Below, piece after piece: positions 57,301 to 64,000 of a stretch of 64,000 bases of DNA. How positions within the stretch are numbered: the stretch's first letter is position 1; every line of letters starts with the position of its first letter. Made by a program: the position numbers and the translations under genes. This stretch comes from Triatoma infestans (taxonomy: Eukaryota > Arthropoda > Insecta > Hemiptera > Reduviidae): positions 33,515 through 97,514 of the forward strand of contig JAAEAF010002630.1 of NCBI GenBank assembly GCA_011037195.1, written 5' to 3'. The notes below the pieces were generated by a model. That model was not told where the DNA came from and ran no database searches. It saw nothing but the letters and a program-made list of their open reading frames with translations.

Positions 57301-60300
57301 CTTGCGCACAAACTCAAAATACCCTTTGGCGTTATGGCTGCGTATTCCTTTATGCCCTGATTAGCGCAAAAGCACTTCGTATACACATATATTACAAATA
57401 ATAGTGACTTAGGACCCTAACTTGTTGGCTGAAAGGAATGAACCTTTAAGAGACCTCTAGTAACCTAAATTGAAGGGAAACAACATTGGCAGAATGTCCT
57501 ACACATATTATATAAATGTGCAAAAATAAGGTTGTTAAAATAAGATAGCACCCGCTCTGGCAAAAAAGAGACGCTGCATCCTCACTCATGGAACCTGATC
57601 CCATTTGTGGGGTCAGTGAGCAGTATCTCCTAGGGAAACTTAAGGAAGAGGCGAAAGAGAGAAGGACGCAACTCTGCAAACTCTCTTCCGGGGACTGAGG
57701 CAGGCAAAGATCTGCTTGGGAGATTGCAACCCTAAAAGATCGCAGTCATCTCAGTAAGTACAAGCTCTGCATTCTTACGCGTTTTCTCATGGGGCACTGT
57801 AGGACTTAGAGAATACCTGACGAAGCTGGACTTGGAGAGTGATTGCACATGCAGATTCTAGAGGGGGTGTCGGAGGGAACTCCGATACATCTCCTCACCG
57901 ACTGCAAGGCTGTTACCCAGAAAAGATTTAGGAGCCTGGGTAGTTATCAAGGATGAGGAGAATACATCCTCTCTAGAGCCCTCCAGAATATTGAGATTCT
58001 TAAGGCCTTAATCTGGCTGGGGGTGCGAGATACTCACCTGCAGCACCTGAGAGGTTTTGCGCAAACAGAAGTTGTTAAAAGCAGCTCTTAACCAAAACTG
58101 CTCTTGGAGGATTCGTATGTTTTATGTGACTAGGAAACAACCCATGAAAAATGAAGACTTGATTAGTAAACTCAGACTTTACCTTCTGCACTTGTTCACG
58201 TACACGTGCAGTTTTACACTGCAACAATTGCAAACGTTTTTCATAAGCCAATTGTTGTTTAGTTTCACTTTCTCTGATCTGACGTAACTTGCTGTTGATA
58301 TGGTTTTCCAATTGGCTCGCTGCATTTGGATTTTCCGCAAACAAAAGCTCAAATTCTTCAATCGTGCTTATCCGAAAATTGCAAGCTGCAAAAATAAATG
58401 AATCCATTAACAAAAAGAAACATTGACCAACCTAACCAAAGATAAAAAACAAAAAAATCAAGTGCGACATGACTTTCTCTTGATTCTAATTAATACAATT
58501 TAATTCAAGAAATTTTCTTTAAATATTGCAACGTTACAATGTTTGGTCGTGTTGGCCATAAAAATGGTGGTGGGGATTTTAAAACTTGTACCCTTTAACG
58601 GCTTAATGTGGAGCACTCTATGTCAAAACTAAGAAAGCTTAAGCACATTTAAACTTAAACTAACTAACAGACCTTCCCCCCAATACCCCTCCACTAAAAT
58701 CAATTTTTATTCAGAAAAATTGTTTCAGATAAAAATGATACGTTTCTATCTGGACTGGAAGAGCTTTCTTCTCTAAAGAATGTGCTTCAAGTCTGGATAC
58801 CAGGTCACATGGAAATTTTCGGGAATGTGGAGGTGGATAGGTTTGCCAAATTAGGCACCTCTTTTCCCTTTCAGGTGCAAAGGACCTTGGTTGTTGTGCC
58901 CCTACAACAAAACAAAACACATATATATATATATATTTCCCTTTCATTGGTCCCGAGCCTGCTGTTGGCGTGTCTTCTGGACATATGTCTGTCAGGCTTC
59001 CAGTCATGGACAGCTTCACAGCATTCATCCTTATGGATGAGCTCAGTTGGTTGTCGGCAGTCCAAAATGCTCATCGGAGGTCCGGACAGGGCTATTAGTG
59101 AGACATTGCTGTATCATTCATGGAGCTGTCTCAGGCATCTGGTTGAATCCCTTACTGGACATTGTGGTTTAAGGAGACTCTCTACTAAATGGGGCTCACA
59201 CCGGATCCATTTTGTAGAGTCTGTGAGTCAGAGGAGGAAACGCCCATCCATCTTATGACAGACTGTCTGGGTTGTGAGGAAATTAGGTTTAAGACCTTTG
59301 GTGGGCGAAACAGGATGTCTATGGAAGAGCTTAGGCTATTTCCCAATAAGGTTATTGTCCGATTTGTTCGGACTGCAATGAGTCATAGTATCTCGGGTCT
59401 GGATATTTGTTCTAGACCTGGTTTGTTGTTGTTTTTCTGGGGGTAGTTATATGGGCCCAGTGGGGCTTTCGGATAGCGTAGCTTTCGGATAGCGTAGAGT
59501 TTGCTCCCTCTCCACAGACAAATAATAATAATACGTTTCTATCTATGTAGCAAGCATTAACCAAGTTTAAACAAAATCGTTGCAACCGTTTTCGGAGAAA
59601 ATTCCCCCCCCAAAAAAACTCAAAAACCTATTGTGTAAAATCGCACTTTAGATTAACCGATTTTCTTCAAATTTGGAATTCTATCAATGCTTCAAATCTA
59701 TTAATAATTATATAGGTGGTAAAACCATATATTATACCGAAGTCGTACTTTAAAGGAAACCATGACGCTCTGTTTCCCCCCAGAACCCCCAAAAAATGTT
59801 TCAAATAAAAGTGATAGGTATTTATGTGTAAAGATAGTATACGAAGTTTGAATTAAAAATCGTTGGAGCTGTTTTCGAAAATATCACAAAAAACTAAAAA
59901 AAATTCAGTACAGTCACTTCCGGTTGATGGACTTGGGCCTGAAATCTTCCTGTTTACCAACAACATACACACAATTTGCTAAAAACATTTTTTTCGCATT
60001 CAGGGGACCTCAAAAACATGTATTTCCGGTGAAAAAAACTGCACAATCACAATACTTCCTCTTCTTACTAGAAGTAGGAGAAAGTATCAAAAAAAGAAAG
60101 AAAAAGGCAATGCTACCAACTTACCAACTTCCACATTTTCAAAGAAGATCTTACGCAAAATATCCATTTCCTCTTTTTGCGCGGTTACTGGCAAACCTGT
60201 GGATATTAAAAATCAACATAATATTAAGTTGTCTAAGGAATAAAAAGAATGTGGAAAATGGGACGTAGATATAGATTGTTGTAGGGGATTATCGCACTGC

Positions 60301-62973
60301 GACCTGAAAGATCTATTGTGCCCCCCGGAGCCTTCTCCAATGCACTGCTGACCTCTAAGCAGTGTTCTCTAGCTACAGACAACACTGTTCATCACCGTAC
60401 AGTGAGTTATAGAGGCTCCTAGGAACAGAAATCTAAGGGCAGCATAGTGGATTCGAACCCAGGACCTCCGCGTTGCAAGTCCATCGTGCTACCACTGAGC
60501 TATCCCCTTCCTTCTCCCTTGGCTTTCGCCAATTAACTAGGGACGGAGACCCTAGTTTGTGGACTGTGTTTGTCCTTGTCTGTAAAGTGTAGGGTGTATG
60601 TAGTTTAAGTGTATTGTGTACTGTTCTGACGAAGTGCATGGAGTACTGAGCTGTATAACCCGTGGGGTGGCTACTCCCCAAGTAACTGCATGCAACAGAT
60701 ACCCCTTGCGGGCAAATGGGCCCTAAATCCATGGATTTTTTTTCATATCTGGGATCCATCTCTAAAGGACGTCGATTCATCCAGATCTCGAGAAACTTGG
60801 AAGAAAATCAAAACGACTGAAGTTCTCGGAGCTAATATTTTTATGTTAATGCAAACATCCATTAAGAGAAGGGATTAGCTCAGAGGTTAGCGCATCGGAT
60901 TCTTAGCGGAGGTCCCAGATTCGAGTCCAGCTATAATGGGTTTGATGAAGGAGACAAATGGTTTGCTTTGAATGAACGAAGTTGATATGGGTGGACACTG
61001 TATAATGTTAAAAGTGACACTGACTGCCTGGACTTTACACTAAAATGGTAGATATGGTATAGTGGTGAAGGGTAAGGGTACATGACACGTTGTGACTGGC
61101 GAGGGAACTCTGTTGTATATCTATCTCCTGTCGTTATATTTATGCAGAGAGAGTGGTCCTGCAATTTTTGTCTCTCTTTCCCTGCTATGGATCCTCTCTT
61201 TGGATCCTATTACACTAGCTGTGCTGCCGCTAGATTTTCTCTTCCTAGGAGCCTCTTACTACACTGTCCGGTAGATGGACAGCGTTGTCAGTAACGAGAG
61301 AACACTGTCCGGAAGCCGACAAAACACTGAGAAGGTTCGGGGCGCCAATGAACATAAATGTTGACGCGCTTTAAATTAAAAAAAAAAAATTCACTCTAAG
61401 CACAATTAAGCTCTAAAATTAGTTCAAGTCCCATCATGCTGTATTTGCACCACTCAAGTTGAAGACCAAATTTAGACTCAATTTATCCAGAAAATTCTAT
61501 TTAATTTAAGCCACGGGAATGAATTTGCTTAGAAAAAAAAATCATAAATATTTGAGCTCAATTACTTTATTAGTAAATAGATTTCAGTTTAGGTCTTAAA
61601 TTAAGTCCCTCTATAAAGCAATACTTCCACTTAAACTTGATACAATGATTAAACATTGATCTCAGCTAAATATATAAGCTTGATTATTAAGTTGTATTTT
61701 CACTGAAGGAAAAGAGTGCACGATTTAAAGCTCAATTTAAGAATTTTACATAAGCATCATTACTTAAGAGCATCTGCAATAAATATAACATTAACTGTGT
61801 TAAAAAATTTAAGCTCAACTAAATCCTAAATTCTCTTTATTAAGGATATTTGAACTTAAAACATTAAGTAGCCCCAAATTTATGCGCAATTTTATCGTTA
61901 AAATATTTTTATGATTTTAAATGGCTTTGTAAAGTGGGACATGAAGTGTAGTCCAAAATCTGGGCCAAATTTAGCTTAAAAAACAGAACGAATTTCAAAT
62001 CTTAGCTCAATTAAAGTCTTAAACTTCAAACCATAGATTGAACCATAGACTGAATGATAGTACAAATTTGAGCTCATTTAAGCTCTAAAATGGGACGAGC
62101 TTCAAATTTGAACTCACTTATGGCCATAAATAACTTTATAACCTGGGTTACTTTGACCTACACATGAATTATAGTCTAAATTTGAACTCAATTAAGCTCG
62201 AACAGGACGAACTTCAAATTTGAGCTGAGTTAAAGTCATAAATAAGCTTCATAACCTGGGTACTTTGACCTACACATGAATTAATCCAAATCTGAGCTCA
62301 TTTAAGCTCTAAAACAAGACGAGCTTCAAATTTGAGCTCAGGAAGGCCTTAAAAAAACTCTACATTACAATAGGTACTTTGACATAACACAAGAATGACA
62401 GTCCAAATAGGCTCTTAAACAGGATGGGCTTAAAATTTGAGCTCACTTATTCTTAAACAAGCTTTTTTAACTAAAAAGTGTTTACACATAAATCACGAAA
62501 TCATGCTTAATTTTGAGGCTCGATTACGGCTAATTTTGAGCTCTATTGATTCCTAAAGCTTCACATATTAAGCAACATTTATAATGAAAAAATAGAGCTT
62601 CAAACTTGAGCTTCCTCACTAAGACAGTTTAATAGTTAAAAAAGAAAGTCTAATTTTTGAGCTCAGTTAATTCCTAAAAATAAGCTTCATTATCAAAGAA
62701 GTATTGGCAAAGTCATAGAGCTCCAAATTTGAGCTCATTTCCGTTTTTTTCTTAAAATAAACTATGAAGCTCTAAATAAACGAAAAACCTTACTGTTAAA
62801 GTATTCTTTAAAGTCGTTGAAAAGTTGTCGGTAATTTTCCTTTGAATCTGTATTCTCGGGCGTTATGCTCGATAGAAAATCATAAAATGAAGCGTTTGTT
62901 GGCGATAACAATTGTAGCATGGCGTTTTCATATTCATCATCATCGACATTCTGGTCGCAGGATACATAGAGAC
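48178..62973 (-). CDS. Scaper: SCAPER (S-phase cyclin A-associated protein in the ER), 3' eighteen exons
   Basis: SCAPER is a large ER-associated protein, reported in vertebrates to bind cyclin A/CDK2 and to act in ciliary and translation-linked processes. Eighteen exons from 62973 down to 48178 keep one frame across every junction, giving 845 codons and a stop. The middle is a long charged coiled coil with the conserved [18 protein letters not shown]. The C-terminal half is an alpha-helical region containing [11 protein letters not shown] and [18 protein letters not shown], both close to human SCAPER. Human SCAPER is about 1,400 residues, so the N-terminal third should lie right of the window. 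The C2H2 zinc finger expected after the coiled coil is not present at its usual place. Confidence 0.92.
48535..49620 (-). mobile_element. LINE, RNase H domain to 3' end, in last Scaper intron
   Basis: Minus strand: [74 protein letters not shown] and [12 protein letters not shown]. Same family as 29925 and 58752. Transcribed in the sense of the gene. Confidence 0.87.
49844..50014 (-). CDS. Scaper: SCAPER exon 17
   Basis: 57 codons, acceptor ttttgcag and donor aag|gtaagt. It encodes [20 protein letters not shown] then [19 protein letters not shown], close to human IVQSGRHPTVLQKLCQLPFQYFSDPR. Confidence 0.95.
50131..50283 (-). CDS. Scaper: SCAPER exon 16
   Basis: 51 codons, phase 0 at both ends, acceptor tttcgcag and donor cag|gtaagt. 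It contains [20 protein letters not shown] and [15 protein letters not shown]. The human sequence is VGAEGLSLAFRHMASSLL and VCVGYFTVNHPDNQ, so identification is firm. Confidence 0.95.
50505..50905 (+). mobile_element. LINE 3' end in Scaper intron
   Basis: Frames give [13 protein letters not shown] (RNase H end) and [15 protein letters not shown], then the 3' UTR with ggcacgtgaggtggtgcata. Antisense to Scaper. Confidence 0.75.
50925..51530. repeat. Degenerate short tandem repeats in Scaper intron
   Basis: Repeated blocks of the type tactgaagcctattttagct / aggctatata with irregular 25-40 base spacing. Confidence 0.6.
51539..51713 (-). CDS. Scaper: SCAPER exon 15
   Basis: 175 bases. The frame requires the upstream acceptor aatcgcag, not the nearer ctttcag. 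It encodes [20 protein letters not shown] and [20 protein letters not shown], matching human TAALQATDLAGVLHMLY and FFNSFAALHLPAFQ. Confidence 0.9.
51803..51967 (-). CDS. Scaper: SCAPER exon 14
   Basis: 165 bases ending at donor aagag|gtaaca. Two AGs are adjacent at the acceptor (ttcagag). Only use of the second keeps the frame, giving [20 protein letters not shown] and later [15 protein letters not shown]. The human counterpart is the RVQDLISYVVNMGLIDKL region. Confidence 0.86.
52068..52173 (-). CDS. Scaper: SCAPER exon 13
   Basis: 106 bases, acceptor ttttccag and donor ataag|gttagt. It encodes [20 protein letters not shown] and ends [10 protein letters not shown] before a split codon. Confidence 0.84.
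52269..52308 (-). CDS. Scaper: SCAPER micro-exon 12
   Basis: 40-base exon between acceptor tttttatag and donor accg|gtaatt, encoding [13 protein letters not shown] plus one base. It is needed to connect exons 11 and 13 in frame; phases agree on both sides. Confidence 0.78.
52480..52782. repeat. Foldback (inverted repeat) in Scaper intron
   Basis: Arms 52480-52607 and 52673-52782 are inverted copies (actctaatctagcccacttt and cgtagaag blocks). The centre is a reversed LINE 3' tail (ggtccaccgcactgc to gatctattgtgccatg). The right arm ends about 20 bases from the donor of exon 11. Confidence 0.88.
52803..52926 (-). CDS. Scaper: SCAPER exon 11
   Basis: 124 bases, acceptor atatttcag and donor gttgga|gtaagt. 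It encodes [13 protein letters not shown] and [17 protein letters not shown], comparable to the human RILEKENVADQIAFQAAGGLTALEHIL. A foldback repeat begins about 20 bases into the following intron. Confidence 0.88.
53042..53154 (-). CDS. Scaper: SCAPER exon 10
   Basis: 113 bases, acceptor ttggcag and donor aaatg|gtaagt. It encodes [20 protein letters not shown], a hydrophobic helix, then [17 protein letters not shown]. The final TG is completed by G of the next exon (Trp). Confidence 0.86.
53751..53937 (-). CDS. Scaper: SCAPER exon 9
   Basis: 187 bases from acceptor tgtttcag to donor aaa|gtaagt. The product includes [18 protein letters not shown] and [20 protein letters not shown], an amphipathic helical segment at the start of the conserved C-terminal half. 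Confidence 0.9.
54013..54110 (-). CDS. Scaper: SCAPER exon 8, basic linker
   Basis: 98 bases, separated from exon 7 by an 85-base intron. It encodes an acidic start ([15 protein letters not shown]) then the basic [14 protein letters not shown], like the lysine-rich KKAKKIKARM region of human SCAPER that follows the zinc finger. The finger itself is absent between exons 7 and 8. Confidence 0.88.
54196..54379 (-). CDS. Scaper: SCAPER exon 7, end of coiled coil
   Basis: 184 bases, acceptor ttgttatag and donor cac|gtaagt. It encodes [20 protein letters not shown] and then [18 protein letters not shown], matching human EELQKKIQLKHDESIRRHMEQIE. It ends with LDDANH. The human protein has a C2H2 zinc finger shortly after this point. 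Confidence 0.94.
54690..55490 (+). mobile_element. LINE RNase H to 3' end in Scaper intron
   Basis: Frames show [16 protein letters not shown] residues, [20 protein letters not shown] remnants of the LTGH motif, and a 3' end with aatctaatttaatctaatct. Antisense to Scaper. Confidence 0.75.
55492..55601 (-). CDS. Scaper: SCAPER exon 6, coiled coil
   Basis: 110 bases from acceptor tcctatag to donor gcaag|gtagat. It encodes a basic/acidic helix ([12 protein letters not shown] to AREKAR) and ends two bases into an arginine codon completed by the next exon. A + strand LINE end with an AATCT tail (54690-55490) abuts the donor side. Confidence 0.92.
55785..55901 (-). CDS. Scaper: SCAPER exon 5, coiled coil
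   Basis: 39 codons, phase 0 at both ends. It encodes [20 protein letters not shown] followed by [11 protein letters not shown], matching the human pattern [22 protein letters not shown]. Confidence 0.94.
56031..56243 (-). CDS. Scaper: SCAPER exon 4, conserved coiled-coil core
   Basis: 71 codons, phase 0 at both ends, acceptor gcttacag and donor cag|gtatgt. It contains [20 protein letters not shown] followed by [13 protein letters not shown], nearly the same as the human SCAPER core (EIAFINTLEAQNKRHDVL). This exon gives the most secure gene identification. Confidence 0.95.
56395..56690 (-). mobile_element. LINE 3' fragment
   Basis: Minus strand: [20 protein letters not shown] and [17 protein letters not shown], the 3' region of the 29925 family ([26 protein letters not shown]). 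Confidence 0.8.
56700..57015 (+). mobile_element. LINE 3' end
   Basis: gaaactccgatgcatttcct to cgcagtgcgg-type tail (gtcaaagtgcggtgggcccc). Same family as 57540 and 63245. Confidence 0.78.
57030..57180 (-). mobile_element. Small LINE fragment
   Basis: Reversed 'HLVG.. LTGHCGL'-type region (caatccaaccagatgcctga), as in 48840-48870. Confidence 0.6.
57540..58055 (+). mobile_element. LINE RNase H end to 3' region
   Basis: Remnants of the RNase H end, LMGHCRT.. [15 protein letters not shown] in broken frames, then gaactccgatacatctcctc to the 3' end. Same family as 63245. Confidence 0.78.
58183..58385 (-). CDS. Scaper: SCAPER exon 3, start of coiled coil
   Basis: Acceptor ttttgcag, donor cagaag|gtaaag, 203 bases. 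It encodes a segment containing [20 protein letters not shown] and then a charged helix ending in REQVQK. The upstream intron contains a truncated LINE with clear target-site duplication (58740-59544). Confidence 0.88.
58660..58751 (+). repeat. 1 kb repeat, left part, interrupted by LINE
   Basis: cagaaaaattgtttcagata and aaaatgatacgtttctatct continue after the LINE at 59533. Confidence 0.7.
58752..59532 (+). mobile_element. 5'-truncated LINE with 12-base target duplication
   Basis: Flanked by acgtttctatct on both sides (58740-58751, 59533-59544). Encodes [30 protein letters not shown] and [15 protein letters not shown]. 3' tail (AAT)n. Contains a 62-base insertion at 58874-58935. Confidence 0.92.
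58874..58935 (+). mobile_element. Small insertion within the LINE
   Basis: 62 bases ending in (AT)n, flanked by the duplication tttccctttca (58863-58873, 58936-58946). Other LINE copies lack it. Origin unknown; a truncated retroposon is likely. Confidence 0.75.
59533..60088 (+). repeat. 1 kb repeat, right part
   Basis: Continues the copy at 58660 and ends cttactagaagtaggagaaa, about 35 bases before Scaper exon 2. Confidence 0.75.
60125..60196 (-). CDS. Scaper: SCAPER exon 2 of 18 visible
   Basis: This 72-base exon lies between acceptor atccacag and donor gttg|gtaagt. Only one frame is open. It encodes [20 protein letters not shown] and splices in phase to both neighbours. A copy of the 1 kb repeat ends about 35 bases beyond its donor. 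Confidence 0.82.
60277..60720 (-). mobile_element. tRNA-derived SINE with 5' extension and LINE-like tail
   Basis: Minus strand: extension (to gccaaagccaaggg-like end), A box gatagctcagtggtagcacg, B box GGTTCGAATCC, body, then cacaatagatctttcaggtc and gcagtgcgataatcccctac. The most complete copy of this type. Confidence 0.85.
60869..61385 (+). mobile_element. tRNA-derived SINE, split by a 275-base insertion
   Basis: Head gggattagctcagaggttag to cgagtccagct (60937). Body resumes agctgtgctgccgctagatt and ends gacgcgctttaaattaaaaa. The inserted piece (60938-61212) has agct at both edges and no recognised family. Confidence 0.78.
61386..61985. other. Scaper intron, weakly repetitive
   Basis: Repeated aatttaagctc-type words that become a regular array further right. 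No gene. Confidence 0.45.
61990..62560 (+). repeat. Tandem array in Scaper intron, about 115-120 base unit
   Basis: Units share cttcaaatttgagctca, aagctctaaaa, ataacctgggtactttgacc and tacacatgaatta. Three good units (62090-62400) with decayed ones on each side. Confidence 0.85.
62794..62973 (-). CDS. Scaper: SCAPER exon 1 of 18 visible
   Basis: The exon lies between acceptor cttctag and donor aaca|gtaagg on the minus strand. It starts with two bases of a split codon and encodes an acidic segment followed by [21 protein letters not shown]. Its last base completes AGT (Ser) with the first two bases of the next exon, and this phase agreement is the main evidence for membership. Because it opens mid-codon, more exons precede it, towards higher coordinates. 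Confidence 0.8.
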
Positions 62974-63084
62974 CTAGAAGAAAGGCAAAAGAATCATTGC
63001 AGCGATTGAAAAAGAATCACTTAATCGCCATATTTATTTAAATAAAAAATAGAAAAAAGAAAGAGATCTATCTTCAAATTTGGA

Positions 63085-63240
63085 ATTTTTACTCAAAGTT
63101 TCAATGGGAGAATCTAAACTTAACATAATGACTTGTTTGAGGAAAGCATAACTTTGCTATCGCCCCCTAAACTACTTTTAATGAACTTTCTTGGGAAAAG
63201 TTCTTCAAAACTTATAGGTCTCTGTATTCGTAGTTAGTAT
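63085..63240 (+). repeat. 1 kb repeat scrap
   Basis: gaatctaaacttaacataat and aatgaactttcttgggaaaa match diverged blocks at 27000-27060. Confidence 0.55.
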
Positions 63241-63244
63241 TCAT

Positions 63245-63835
63245 AGGGTGCCAAGGCATGTGGGCGTTGAAGGAAATGAGGTGGCCGACACTCTGGTAAA
63301 GAGAGGCCCACTCTTGTGGCCTGTGAGCCCTTTTGTAGCGTCAGCGATCAGTTTCTCTTAAGGAGAATTTTAGAAAGAGAAGAAGGTGAGGAGGTGTCGC
63401 AACTCTGGAACTCCCTCCCGGAGTCTGAGGCAGGCAAACATCAGCTTGGGAAAGATTACAACCCAAAAAGTTCGGAGGCATTCATTGGTCTCAATAAGAA
63501 CAAGCTCCGCATTGTTAAGGGTCTCCTCACGGGACACTGTAGGACTCAGAGTATACCTGACGAAGCTAGGCTTGGAGAGTGATAGCACTTGCAGATTCTG
63601 CGGGGATGTGGGCGAAGGAAACTCCGATACATCTACCACGGACTGCGAGGCTGTCACCCAGAGAAGATTTAGGAGCCTTGGTAGTTACTAAGAAGATGAG
63701 GAGAAGACCTCTCTAGAGCCCTCTAGAATATTAAGATTCCTAAGGAGCCCTACTATGGTAGGGGTGCTGTAGACCAAATGCTCCAAGGGACATGGCACAA
63801 TAGATCGTGAAGCTCACAGTGCGGTGGACCCTTAT
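63245..63835 (+). mobile_element. LINE RNase H end to 3' tail
   Basis: RVPRHVGVEGNEVADTL-like start (RNase H last block), LLTGHCRTQS, a knuckle CRFCGDVGEGNS-, then cacaatagatcgtgaagctc and acagtgcggtggacccttat. Its tail is the one shared with SINEs. Confidence 0.85.
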
Positions 63836-63861
63836 ATATATATAACAAAAAAAAAGAGAGG

Positions 63862-64000
63862 GAAGGGATTAGCTCAGTGGTAGCGCGCTGGACTAGCAAC
63901 GCGGAGATCACGGGTTCGAATCCAGTCGTGCTGCCCTTAGATTTTCTCTTCCTAGGAGCCCCTACAGCCCACTGTCCGGTGATGGACAGTGTTGTCTGTA
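63862..64000 (+). mobile_element. tRNA-derived SINE, cut by window edge
   Basis: Clean A box gattagctcagtggtagcgc and B box GGTTCGAATCC, followed by the common body. Continuation into the body shows it is a SINE, not a tRNA gene. Confidence 0.85.

Noticed and set aside
63868..63940. tRNA gene with good A and B boxes
   Set aside because: The sequence runs on into the common SINE body and the acceptor stem does not pair cleanly; the same head recurs in other SINE copies.

Overview
The window is AT-rich eukaryotic DNA with spliced genes whose long introns are full of transposable elements. Protein matches (an Islet homeodomain whose C-terminal exons I associate with protostome Islet, and an insect-like SCAPER), together with the mariner and I/jockey-type elements, point to an insect or another arthropod. 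I cannot name the species.

Two host genes are supported. On the + strand, three exons (17684-17973, 24505-24711, 31280-31437) encode the homeodomain and C-terminus of an Islet/tailup LIM-homeodomain factor. The LIM-domain exons must lie left of the window, and the last exon carries an apparent one-base insertion. On the - strand, eighteen exons from 62973 down to 48178 join in a single frame (845 codons plus stop). They encode the central coiled coil and C-terminal part of SCAPER; its N-terminus lies to the right. The two genes converge, and 31.4-48.2 kb between them holds only repeats.

Almost everything else is repeats. There are many 5'-truncated non-LTR retrotransposon ends, some with an RNase H domain and a C-terminal CCHC-like knuckle, others with a jockey/RTE-like reverse-transcriptase tail. 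There are tRNA-derived SINEs, a gypsy-type solo LTR, four mariner/Tc1 remnants (one a 1.66 kb palindrome), and an abundant 1 kb non-coding repeat built of 300-base subunits. Several tandem arrays (about 31, 60, 118, 120 and 148 base periods) complete the picture.

The most unusual system is a family of inverted-repeat elements, at least eleven copies here. Each arm encodes a hammerhead-ribozyme-like motif: CTGATGA, a short helix II, GAAAC, a palindromic ACCGGT helix III and a matching helix I. In two copies the inverted arms enclose the same reverse-transcriptase tail, so the short palindromes look like internally deleted forms of a longer ribozyme-flanked retroelement. Two diverged families share the layout.
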